This document shows, one piece after another, positions 17,700-26,397 of a stretch of 64,000 bases of DNA (position 1 is its first letter; each line of letters opens with the position of its first letter). The position numbers and the translations under genes were made by a program. Source of the stretch: Paenibacillus roseus (lineage in GTDB: Bacteria; Bacillota; Bacilli; Paenibacillales; Paenibacillaceae); NCBI RefSeq assembly GCF_016424485.1, contig NZ_JAELUP010000013.1, forward strand, positions 101,958 to 165,957, in the 5' to 3' direction. The notes below the pieces were generated by a model. The model ran no database searches. It saw nothing but the letters and a program-made list of their open reading frames with translations, and was not told where the DNA came from.

Positions 17700-19313
17700 A
17701 TGTTCAAGGTTTTGATTGTGGAAGATGAGATGCTTGTACGCGTTGGGCTGACCAACTCCATAGCTTGGAGCAAATACGATATGGAAGTTATTGCTGATGT
17801 GTCCAACGGCCGCGAAGCGTTAGCAATCTATATGAACGAGAAGCCTGATTTGATCGTAACCGACTTGAAAATGCCGGTAATGGACGGGTTAGAGCTGATT
17901 TCAACCATTCGCAGCAAAGACGTGGATACCAAAATTCTCATTCTTTCCTGCATAGATGACTTTGAATATGCCCGCAAAGCAGCAAATCTGAAAGTGTCCG
18001 GCTATATATTGAAGCTAACCATGACGATGGAGGAGATTGAAGGAACCTTAGAGGAAATTCGCAAGGAATTAGTCGCCCACTCCTATTCATTCAAGCCGCC
18101 TGTTCAGCAACAATTAAGTCTGGATTTGCTCAAAGAGAAAGTGCTTAAAGACTACTTGTTCTATGGCGTGTACTCTGAAGATGAGATGGGAACGATCATG
18201 CAGCAATTTGAACCTCCTATTCATACGGGACCCATTGCGGTTGCCATTTTGGAGACGTATCAGTACGACCGGCTGCATGAACGATTTGATGACGATCGCG
18301 GCAAGCTGATCCAATTTTCAATTCTCAATATTTTGAACGAAATCATGGTCAATCATGGCGGCGGCATTGCCTATCATGATCAAAAGAATCGGTATCTAAT
18401 GATTTTCTCGTTCCTTTCTCATCATTCCGCTGAAACCAATCGTTCCAGGTTGACGGCCGTATTCGATAATATTCAGAAGGCGATGCATTCCTATTTTAAT
18501 GTGCCTGTTTTCATTAGTGTCAGCGCTACCGGAGAAGGCTTTCACAGCATGAGAAGATTTTATCAGGAATGCACAAGAATGCTGAATGACCGCTACTTTT
18601 CCCATACTGCAATCATTACTTCCGTTGAAAACCGAATTATCGGCGAGCCTAAATTTAAAAAGCTGATCGCAAATAGCTGTAATAAATGGGCTCTTCTAGG
18701 GGAGAGCTATTATAAAAATCTTCAAGAAACAACATTTCATGCACTTAAGCAGCCACTTCAAGATGAAGGCGATTGGAAACAAGTATTTATTCACTTAATG
18801 GAATGGACCCGTGCTTATCTTGCCATCCCGGACGACCAGGCCGCTTTAATGGAATTGTCCGGTACGGAGCGCATTCTGGTCAGTCCTACCATTTACGATT
18901 CCATTCAGGCATGGGAAAATTATTTGGAAGAGACCGCCAAACTTAAGCATATGATCAAGTCTGTAACCAAGGAAGTTGCTGAGGCTGTTAAATATATTCA
19001 AATGCGGTACGACCAGGACATTACGCTCAAAGAGATTTCGGAATTGGTGAATCTTAGCCCCAACTACTTAAGCCTGCTGTTCAAAAAGAACATGGGCCGC
19101 AATCTAATCGAGTATTTGACAGATTACCGTATCGAAAAGGCCAAAGAGCTGCTGCAGAAAACAAATCTTAAAACTTATGAGATTGCGGAAAATGTAGGAT
19201 TTTCGGATAGCGCCTATTTCAGTCGGATTTTCAAAAAAGTAACCGGGATTTCGCCGCTTGAGTTCCGAAAAATCAAAGTGCTCGGAGGGACCGCGAAGCA
19301 TGAGGACATTTAA
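17700..19313 (+). CDS. Response regulator with AraC-type DNA-binding domain (YesN-like)
   Basis: 537 residues. The receiver domain (1-120) has phosphoacceptor Asp55 (LIVTDLKMPVMDG) and acidic residues 8-10; the canonical switch Lys follows GYILK. A middle region of about 280 residues has no obvious motif. Two helix-turn-helix units of the AraC type lie at about 425-525 (TLKEISELVNLSPNYLSLLF, then KTYEIAENVGFSDSAYFSRIF). The partner kinase overlaps its 3' end. In Bacillota such pairs control a neighbouring Lpl-type sugar transporter, here the operon upstream. GGGGG precedes the ATG. Confidence 0.93.
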   Translation: MFKVLIVEDEMLVRVGLTNSIAWSKYDMEVIADVSNGREALAIYMNEKPDLIVTDLKMPVMDGLELISTIRSKDVDTKILILSCIDDFEYARKAANLKVSGYILKLTMTMEEIEGTLEEIRKELVAHSYSFKPPVQQQLSLDLLKEKVLKDYLFYGVYSEDEMGTIMQQFEPPIHTGPIAVAILETYQYDRLHERFDDDRGKLIQFSILNILNEIMVNHGGGIAYHDQKNRYLMIFSFLSHHSAETNRSRLTAVFDNIQKAMHSYFNVPVFISVSATGEGFHSMRRFYQECTRMLNDRYFSHTAIITSVENRIIGEPKFKKLIANSCNKWALLGESYYKNLQETTFHALKQPLQDEGDWKQVFIHLMEWTRAYLAIPDDQAALMELSGTERILVSPTIYDSIQAWENYLEETAKLKHMIKSVTKEVAEAVKYIQMRYDQDITLKEISELVNLSPNYLSLLFKKNMGRNLIEYLTDYRIEKAKELLQKTNLKTYEIAENVGFSDSAYFSRIFKKVTGISPLEFRKIKVLGGTAKHEDI

Positions 19314-21153
19314 ATTCTTTACGGATCGCGGTTTCAATGTGAAGCTCAAAACGCAATTAATTGCTTCATTTCTTACCATGTCTTTGCTGGTCGTTGCCGT
19401 TATTGCTATTTTAGTGTATAACAGCGTACTGACAATCCTTAGAAATCAGTCCAATGAAATGGTGACCCGGCAATTTTACCAGTCCGAACACAACATTCTG
19501 GAATTTCGAGACCAAATCGAAAAAATAGCAGGGGTTTTGGCCATTAATAAAGACATTCAGAGCTTTATTGACCGGCAGAACGCCCCTGATGCAGTACGTG
19601 TTAATGAAGTGAGAGTCGTCCTTAAATCGCTGGACACTTTTCTTAATACTTACCCTTATATCGATTCCATTTCTTTATTTCGGCCTGACGGCGAGGCGAT
19701 TTATGACTCGTTGTCAGCTAGTTGGTACCGTGAAGATGCTCGTGAGGAAATTCCCTTTTATTCATCCGCTCTTTATGAGCAGATTACCCAGCAAGGTCAC
19801 GGATTTCTATGGGAAGGGCAAAGCAATTCGAAGCTGTTTCAGTTGACTGATCAGGCGGACATATACGAGGAGCCGGTCCAATATATAACGGTATTCCGGA
19901 ACGTGTACGTCCTCGGTCGGATTAGCCAGTCGGCGGTTATCGCTGTGAATATCAGGCAGTCTAATTTTGAATCCATTTTCAAAAGCAAGGGCAATTCATC
20001 AAACAGTGTTCAGTATCTGATAGACACTGACGGAATACGAATTTCCCAGTCGGCTTCAGGCGCAATCGGCACACGGGCAGAACTTGCAGATCACATTGCT
20101 CCAAATCAGACAAGCGGCAGCTTTGCGACTAGCACCAACGGGGACTCCAAGCAGGTCACCTATTATAATATTGGGAACACGGGCTGGACGCTTATTAACG
20201 AGACACCGGAAGGTGAGTTTATTCGCAACACTTTGGCGCTCCGCAAGCTGATCCTGGTTGCAGTGGCCATCGGCGCCATTTGCGCGCTGTTCTTGTCCAA
20301 CTACTGGATTTATCGCATTACGAGACCATTTAATCATCTAGTGAATGCCATGCGTGAAATGGAGAAAGGGAACCTTGGTGTTATTATCAACGAGACCCCC
20401 AGCACTGAGTTGGGCATCATCGGGAGAAGGTTCAACAAAATGTCTCTAAGCATTGAGGAACTGATTCAGAAAAATAAAACGATCGAAGAAGACAAACGCA
20501 GGCTGGAAATCGAAGCGCTCCAAGCCCAAATCAACCCGCATTTCCTCTACAATGCTCTGAATACAATCAAGTGGGTCGCCATGGTGAGGAAGGAACTAAG
20601 CATTGTAGATAGCATCACGACACTCGGGAATATGTTGCGTTCGATTTACAAAGACCGTACTTTAACCGTTCCATTGCAAGTTGAGGTGGAGTACATTGAA
20701 AATTATTTGAAAATTATGAATATCCGTTTTGGTGAAGGGGTTAGAGTAGACATCCATATCCCGGATCACTTGAAAGACTGTCATCTCATTCGGTTTATTA
20801 TGCAACCCATTGTAGAGAATGCTTTCATTCATGGGATGTCCTTAAGAAGCTATAGAGGGAAAATCGGCATCATTGCCTCCCAGGAAGATAATAACCTGAT
20901 GATCACGATTTCCGACAATGGCGTCGGGATCCACGCGCAGTCGCTGGAAAAATTGCAAAACCATCTGAATGCCATTCCATCGCATTCATCGGACGCTTCC
21001 CTGCCTGAAGGGAGCATCGGTCTGTCTAACGTCAATCGCAGAATCAAGATGCAATACGGTCACGACTATGGCCTGTTTCTGGAAAGTGAAGAAGGCTCCG
21101 GGACTACTGTGAGAATTCGTGTACCGATGATTCGAACTGCAGAGTCTGTCTAG
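19300..21153 (+). CDS. Sensor histidine kinase (YesM-like)
   Basis: 617 residues from ATG 19300, GGAGGG ten bases upstream; it overlaps yesN by 14 bases, implying coupling. First membrane segment at about 20-42, a large extracellular sensing domain (about 45-315, dCache-like), a second segment at about 316-340, HAMP, the His_kinase domain with phosphorylatable His in QINPHFLYNALN, and a HATPase domain (DNGVGI, then GSIGLSNVN). LytS/YesM kinases act on AraC-type regulators. The likely signal is a sugar or the ligand-loaded binding protein of the upstream operon (inference). Confidence 0.93.
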   Translation: MRTFKFFTDRGFNVKLKTQLIASFLTMSLLVVAVIAILVYNSVLTILRNQSNEMVTRQFYQSEHNILEFRDQIEKIAGVLAINKDIQSFIDRQNAPDAVRVNEVRVVLKSLDTFLNTYPYIDSISLFRPDGEAIYDSLSASWYREDAREEIPFYSSALYEQITQQGHGFLWEGQSNSKLFQLTDQADIYEEPVQYITVFRNVYVLGRISQSAVIAVNIRQSNFESIFKSKGNSSNSVQYLIDTDGIRISQSASGAIGTRAELADHIAPNQTSGSFATSTNGDSKQVTYYNIGNTGWTLINETPEGEFIRNTLALRKLILVAVAIGAICALFLSNYWIYRITRPFNHLVNAMREMEKGNLGVIINETPSTELGIIGRRFNKMSLSIEELIQKNKTIEEDKRRLEIEALQAQINPHFLYNALNTIKWVAMVRKELSIVDSITTLGNMLRSIYKDRTLTVPLQVEVEYIENYLKIMNIRFGEGVRVDIHIPDHLKDCHLIRFIMQPIVENAFIHGMSLRSYRGKIGIIASQEDNNLMITISDNGVGIHAQSLEKLQNHLNAIPSHSSDASLPEGSIGLSNVNRRIKMQYGHDYGLFLESEEGSGTTVRIRVPMIRTAESV

Positions 21154-21237
21154 ACTGAAAACCGTCGGTGCAGCGGCAGTAACTCAGGCAACCTCGAGCT
21201 ATCGATTGACGAGATTTGAAAGTCGCATCCGCATGTC

Positions 21238-21282
21238 AAAAAGGTACAGCCTCCAAACGAGCTGGAAGCTGTACCTTTTTAA
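21238..21282. terminator. Bidirectional terminator between yesM and the GH27 gene
   Basis: AAAAAGGTACAGC-CCA pairs with TGG-GCTGTACCTTTTT. T-rich ends on both strands serve the convergent genes ending at 21153 and 21296. Confidence 0.92.
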
Positions 21283-21295
21283 ATTTGACCTGATA

Positions 21296-24200
21296 TTACG
21301 GTTTCAGTGATGCGGCGATGATATCGCGCGCAGCCCAGTGGCTGACTGGGACGTCTTTCCATGGGGATTGATCCACATCAGCAACCTTCAGACCGATTAC
21401 ACGATTTATGATCGCTACTGCTTCTGCTCTAGTCAGTGACTGATTAGGCCGGAATGTGCCATCCTGGTAACCATTGATGTAACCTGCGCTTTGAACGGCT
21501 TTAATTTCCTTCTCCGCCCAAGTTCCTGCAATATCCTTGAAGCCTTTGCCCGATTCAGACAGGTTCATTGCGCGGGAAATGAGCGCAGCCATTTCAGCGC
21601 GGGTAATCGGCTGTTCAGGCTTGAATGTGCCATTGCTGAATCCTTTCATAAGCCCAAGTTCAGTTGCTTGATGGATGGCCTTCTCCGCCCAGTAGCCGGA
21701 TTTCACATCACTATAGCTATTCGTACTATTACCAGATTCACCATTGAAAATGCGAGACAAGATAGTTGCTATTTCCGCTCTGGTCATCACCTTGCTTGGC
21801 TTGAACAATTCGCCCTGGAACCCTTGAATATAAGGTCCTGTATGGTCTGGCGAGATGCTCTTGCTCTTAACAGGTACGAATGTGCTGAATTTTGTTGTAT
21901 CGATTTGAACAGCGCTTCTGGAACCATGCGTAGTCAGGCTTCCTTTCGTACGCTCCTTGGTGCCGTCGCTATGCTCAATATATGCGCCGAGGCGTTTGGA
22001 ATCAGCCTGGCTTGGCTTCTCATCCTGAAGCGGAAGAACTAGCTTCACTTCATGGTTTTGCAAGTTGGTTTCAATATCTACAGGGCGACCGTTCAGAACG
22101 ACTTCAGCGCCATTCCATGCATCAGCGCTAAATGATTTGGCATTTGCACGCTGCGCAATTTCCTTGATCCGCTCTTCCGATTTGACCGGTACTACCTTGA
22201 AGGTAACCGCTTCGTTGACGTTTTTCAAAGAAGTATTCGGAATCATGATCGCCGCATTAGCCGTGTTCAAAACCAGATCAAGATTGCTCTGCGTCAACTG
22301 CTTCACTGCCTCTTTGTCAATCGCGATACTTGTCAAGCTTGCCTCGTCCTTCTCGTCAGGAATGTCCACTACAAGAGACTTGGAACCCGCCTGCTTCGCG
22401 ATGAGAGACTTTACGATATTTTCGGTAAGCCCAACTTCATCTTTATAGCTGCCATCGGATTGCTTGTTGCGCTTTACAATGGAAGAAGAGTCATTCCCTC
22501 CACCTCCAAATCCGCCGCCGCCGTTGTTACCGCCGTTGTCTGCACCCGGAAGTTGCGGTTTCGGAGTATTGAAGATAAGCTTATCGACAAGCATCAGAGC
22601 ATCCGAAGCATTAACAACTTTAAGCGTATGGAAACCGTTGCTCAGCCCATTGATGGAAAACAAGCTTTTGGTCAGTGTGCGCTTTTCCGAGTGGGCGTCA
22701 ACTGTTTGTTTCAGAACGCCATCCATGTAAATGTCCATCTTGCCTTGTTTTGGCCCTGTCGGGAAAAGCAGTTCAATACCGTTGCCCTTGAAAGTATACT
22801 CGAAGTAAGCGCCTTTCTTCGACGTTTCATGTACATCATCAAAGTAGTCCCCAGCGAAGTTGAAAGTCAGGTTGAGCTTTCCGTTAGGCTGCGAATTCAG
22901 ATAGGATGGCAAGATTTTCACCTGATTGCCTGCAATCGTATAATCCGTTCCTTCCACAAGCACCTGGGAACCGTTATTAACCTTGGTGAGAAGATCGATG
23001 TCCTCGATAAAGCTCACATTGAAGCCCTCGTTGCTGGCTTTATCGTATTTTACGATTGTTTCTTCCAGCAGGCTAGGCAAGTGTATCCGGAATGCATCCA
23101 ATACCGCAAAGCGCGCTTTTTCCAGACTGACAACCTTGATCGTATGCTTGCCGTACGGCAGTCCTGATATGGAAAAAGCGGTGTACATAGGCTCATTGCT
23201 AGCATTTGGGTCACTAGGATCGATTATACCTTTGGATTGGCCATCGATGAATACCTCGAGTTTGCCCATTCCTTTATCCTTTTCAGTTATTACATCGATA
23301 CCTGTACCCTTGAACCTGTAAGAGTAGGAAGAGCCTTGCGTTTCTGTCCAATGCACATCCTTCTCGTAATTCCCGGAACGACCGCCATTATAAAACCATT
23401 TTCCAGAAAAGGAGATGCTGGAATCCGTGTTATTGACCATAGCGTAGCGCCCAGGAGCAGCCGAGTTTGTAACTGTTATTTTAAGTGGTAAAGGTGTACG
23501 ATTCTTAAACTCAAAGCTCAGTTCATTTAACCCTAATGGAAGTGTGGCCAAGTAGTTTTTGCTGATCGTTACAATATTATCAGCGATTTGATAATCTGTA
23601 TCGTTGACTAAAGGAGAGGTCCCCTTCTTAATACCAGTCAAGCTATCGTCGCCTGTTAGCAGTAAGTTCACCGCCAGATCAGTTTGGTTCCAGCTCGCTT
23701 TGTCAAAACTTAGATCGGTAGGAGAAATGGATGTTCCGATTATTGCAATGCTAAGACTTTGGGTAGCCCCTTCAGCAAACTCGAATGTCAGATTGACCGG
23801 CTGCAGCGCATCCTGTTGCATGAAGTAGTTCGACTTCAAGGCGACTTCGCTATCTTGCAACGTATAATCTGTATTCTTAGTCAAAGTCTTCGTGCCATTT
23901 TTAATGCTTACAAGCGACTCTGAAGCAAACGGCAACGGAATTTTGATGTCTTTAGGATCGTTTTTGTCAAAACTGTTGGCAGACGGCGTTCCAAGCAATG
24001 AGCTTGTGGTTACTCGCAATGCATCTAACAACAGGTACTTGTTCTCATTATTTACGACTTTGATCGTATGCACACCGTCAGGGAGATCGGCAATGGCGAA
24101 ACCGACCTTCATAGGAATATTTTGCTTTTCAGGATTATTAGTAGTGAATTCCCCTTGGTCGACGTCATCAATATATACTTGGAATTTACTTACTCCTCTA

Positions 24201-25975
24201 TCCTCTTCAGTTACGTATTCAATACCTGTCCCCTTGAAAGTATAGGTAAAGTAGTTGCCACTGCCATCTGTAAAATGAACATCACGATTGTGGTTCCCAA
24301 ATGAACGGTTCCCATTATGATTCCAGCCATTGGAATACTGAATATTAGGATTCGTGTCGTTGATCAATATTTGATAAGACGGGTCCTCGTTCACTACGTT
24401 TGAACTGTCAGCGTTCTCATTAACGGCTTGCTCTCTACTCGCTAGCGCTCCGGCTGCAGAAGTGTCCGAGAGTGTAACTTCAAGTTTCTGTGACGCGGCA
24501 GCTTTCTCGTTGTCATCATTGCGTACCCAGTGCTCCACATATGTATCCCCTTGTTTTTCCCAGGAATAGCGAAGACCAGTATTATCGTTATTTACAGTCG
24601 CCTTGCCGCCCTTCGCAGTTACCTTGAACAAGCGCGAGGCATGCGGCTCTATTTTTGCATCCGTGAACCCTGTCTGGAACGTACCGAGTTCTTGACGGCT
24701 CCACAAATCGCGCACAGAGGCTGAGCCATCCAAGCCAATATCACTCCAGTTGACAGTTACCGAAGCTTCTTTAGAACTGAGATTAAAAAGTGCGACATTA
24801 AAAGTGCCATCGCCATTATTGCTATACCAGACCTGCTGGTCTGTAGCCATAGACACCGGACGCGCCGGCATTCCCGCCTGATTGACAGCAATAACCTCAG
24901 GATTTGTCAGCAGCTCAAGACCAAGGTCGTCCAGATTGGATATGTCGTCCCCAATATAGAATTGTGCTGCCGAAACTGCCCAGAACGTCGTTGCGGTTCG
25001 CCGCTCGTCTTTGGTCAAGCCGCTCGTTTTACCATTGCCGACATTCAGCGAATCAAAGTCATTCCAGCCTCCAGGACCGGCCTCTCGCCAGTAAATGGCT
25101 GTCATAGGGAAGAGTCGGGCAATGTTGGCCCATTCCACCATTCCTTTTTCATGGGAATAGGCTTCCACATCCCAGTGGATACGCCAGCCATTGGAATATT
25201 TTCTCCACCAGTCGGCGTAATTGGGATCAACCGCCCATGAAAGCTCCAGCCAAATATTGTGTCTGGACAGCGCTGTATGCCATGCCTTCACATCCTCGCG
25301 CGCGTCCCGGTCCAGGTTATTTTCGCCAGAACCCGGCGTGACACTGTCAAATTTGACAAAATCGATGCCCCATCCGCCAAGCAGATCCCCGATGGAATCA
25401 ATGTACTTTTGAGAGCAAGGGTTACTGAAGTCCATTTTGTACGTATAACTGTCCCACAGGTCCATGATGACCGGCTTCTTATTTGCGTCCAGATAGACGG
25501 TATCCTTCACGCTACATTCAGGATGTCCGTATACTTTAATGCTTTCATCATAATACACATGCTTGGATACGCCTGGGATAAAATACACACCGATCTTCTG
25601 TCCGTTATTGTGAACATAATCAATAACTTCCTGGAAGCCATTCGGGTACAGATTTTCATTGGGGATCGGTCTGGCATATTCATCCATGTCCCCATTCCAG
25701 CCTGCATCGATATTAATATATTCATACCCGAATGGTTGCAGCGTCTTCTTCATGGCATCGGACTGCTTCTTGATCTTTTCTGCCGAAGTCCAATTGCCTG
25801 GCCCATCATAGACCTGGAGGCTGTAAGAGCTCCAGCCCATCAATGGTTTTTGCGCCAAACCGTTTTGGGCTGCCTCAGCAACCTGATTGACAGGCACAAT
25901 CAAAGCGATTTGCGCCCATAGCACGATGCTTGCAATCAGACACAACAAACTTCTCTTCACATGTCTCTTCAACAT
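21296..25975 (-). CDS. Cell-surface GH27 glycosidase (alpha-galactosidase type) with SLH anchor
   Basis: 1559 residues. Signal peptide at about 1-36. GH27 domain (about 42-455): MGWSSYS motif, nucleophile Asp210 in FVKFD, acid/base Asp269 in WRIHWD, GGWNDFDSL and IGDDISNL. Then jelly-roll modules (about 535-680, 855-985 and a shorter one near 1070-1150) alternate with CBM_X2-like domains (about 690-855 and 1000-1065). A Gly/Asn linker follows near 1170, then a domain of unknown type. Three SLH domains (about 1385-1559) tether the protein to the secondary cell-wall polymer. GH27 includes alpha-galactosidases, beta-L-arabinopyranosidases and isomalto-dextranases; the choice is open. It converges on the YesN/YesM genes. 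Confidence 0.88.
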   Translation of the reverse strand: MLKRHVKRSLLCLIASIVLWAQIALIVPVNQVAEAAQNGLAQKPLMGWSSYSLQVYDGPGNWTSAEKIKKQSDAMKKTLQPFGYEYINIDAGWNGDMDEYARPIPNENLYPNGFQEVIDYVHNNGQKIGVYFIPGVSKHVYYDESIKVYGHPECSVKDTVYLDANKKPVIMDLWDSYTYKMDFSNPCSQKYIDSIGDLLGGWGIDFVKFDSVTPGSGENNLDRDAREDVKAWHTALSRHNIWLELSWAVDPNYADWWRKYSNGWRIHWDVEAYSHEKGMVEWANIARLFPMTAIYWREAGPGGWNDFDSLNVGNGKTSGLTKDERRTATTFWAVSAAQFYIGDDISNLDDLGLELLTNPEVIAVNQAGMPARPVSMATDQQVWYSNNGDGTFNVALFNLSSKEASVTVNWSDIGLDGSASVRDLWSRQELGTFQTGFTDAKIEPHASRLFKVTAKGGKATVNNDNTGLRYSWEKQGDTYVEHWVRNDDNEKAAASQKLEVTLSDTSAAGALASREQAVNENADSSNVVNEDPSYQILINDTNPNIQYSNGWNHNGNRSFGNHNRDVHFTDGSGNYFTYTFKGTGIEYVTEEDRGVSKFQVYIDDVDQGEFTTNNPEKQNIPMKVGFAIADLPDGVHTIKVVNNENKYLLLDALRVTTSSLLGTPSANSFDKNDPKDIKIPLPFASESLVSIKNGTKTLTKNTDYTLQDSEVALKSNYFMQQDALQPVNLTFEFAEGATQSLSIAIIGTSISPTDLSFDKASWNQTDLAVNLLLTGDDSLTGIKKGTSPLVNDTDYQIADNIVTISKNYLATLPLGLNELSFEFKNRTPLPLKITVTNSAAPGRYAMVNNTDSSISFSGKWFYNGGRSGNYEKDVHWTETQGSSYSYRFKGTGIDVITEKDKGMGKLEVFIDGQSKGIIDPSDPNASNEPMYTAFSISGLPYGKHTIKVVSLEKARFAVLDAFRIHLPSLLEETIVKYDKASNEGFNVSFIEDIDLLTKVNNGSQVLVEGTDYTIAGNQVKILPSYLNSQPNGKLNLTFNFAGDYFDDVHETSKKGAYFEYTFKGNGIELLFPTGPKQGKMDIYMDGVLKQTVDAHSEKRTLTKSLFSINGLSNGFHTLKVVNASDALMLVDKLIFNTPKPQLPGADNGGNNGGGGFGGGGNDSSSIVKRNKQSDGSYKDEVGLTENIVKSLIAKQAGSKSLVVDIPDEKDEASLTSIAIDKEAVKQLTQSNLDLVLNTANAAIMIPNTSLKNVNEAVTFKVVPVKSEERIKEIAQRANAKSFSADAWNGAEVVLNGRPVDIETNLQNHEVKLVLPLQDEKPSQADSKRLGAYIEHSDGTKERTKGSLTTHGSRSAVQIDTTKFSTFVPVKSKSISPDHTGPYIQGFQGELFKPSKVMTRAEIATILSRIFNGESGNSTNSYSDVKSGYWAEKAIHQATELGLMKGFSNGTFKPEQPITRAEMAALISRAMNLSESGKGFKDIAGTWAEKEIKAVQSAGYINGYQDGTFRPNQSLTRAEAVAIINRVIGLKVADVDQSPWKDVPVSHWAARDIIAASLKP

Positions 25976-26003
25976 TCGCTTGTTCTCCTCACCTTCTCGT
26001 TTT

Positions 26004-26017
26004 TTAAAGCGTTTTCA
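26004..26017 (-). promoter_or_regulatory. Candidate cre (CcpA) site upstream of the GH27 gene
   Basis: On the minus strand TGAAAACGCTTTAA matches the consensus TGWAANCGNTNWCA except for one base. It lies about 30 bp upstream of the start codon, a position where bound CcpA would block transcription. This fits glucose repression of a secreted glycosidase. Confidence 0.55.
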
Positions 26018-26317
26018 AATACTAAAGTCATTGTAGGAAAATTGATGAAGAAAACCTATGGATAGAACTATGACTTTGTTAACATTTCTCCATCAAGGAC
26101 GCCCATGGGTTCAAATCAAATAGTACTATTCTAAGAAATTGATAAAATTTCTCCGATCACCCTTAGTTTGCGTGTAATTATTTTGAATATTCTGGACAAA
26201 ACTGCTCGAATTGAATAGGGCCGCATAGAAAGAATTTATTTCATTTTACTCTTATTTTACCCCATTGCTGTAGAGTATAGCATGCAGCGGACCGTGACAA
26301 TCGCTTCGGAATTGTAC
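26018..26317. other. Divergent intergenic region between two SLH-protein genes
   Basis: About 300 AT-rich bases hold the promoters of the GH27 gene and of the giant surface-protein gene. A 12-base palindrome AATAGTACTATT (26119-26130) and a small hairpin (AGAAATT with AATTTCT, 26132-26150) are visible. No open frame or further regulatory motif was recognised. Confidence 0.4.
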
Positions 26318-26373
26318 GGCGCAAACGGCTTTTTTGTCCTTCTATGGGCAAAGCTTCGTTACGCGGAGAAATA
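26318..26373 (+). repeat. Dispersed intergenic repeat, copy D (short, diverged)
   Basis: It keeps the block order of copy A (GCAAACGGCTTT, then TGTCCTT, GGGCAAAGCTTCGTT and GCGGAGAAAT) but lacks the terminal inverted repeat. It ends a few bases before the ribosome site of the giant surface protein. Confidence 0.6.
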
Positions 26374-26397
26374 AAAAATTAAAAGGAGGATGATACT

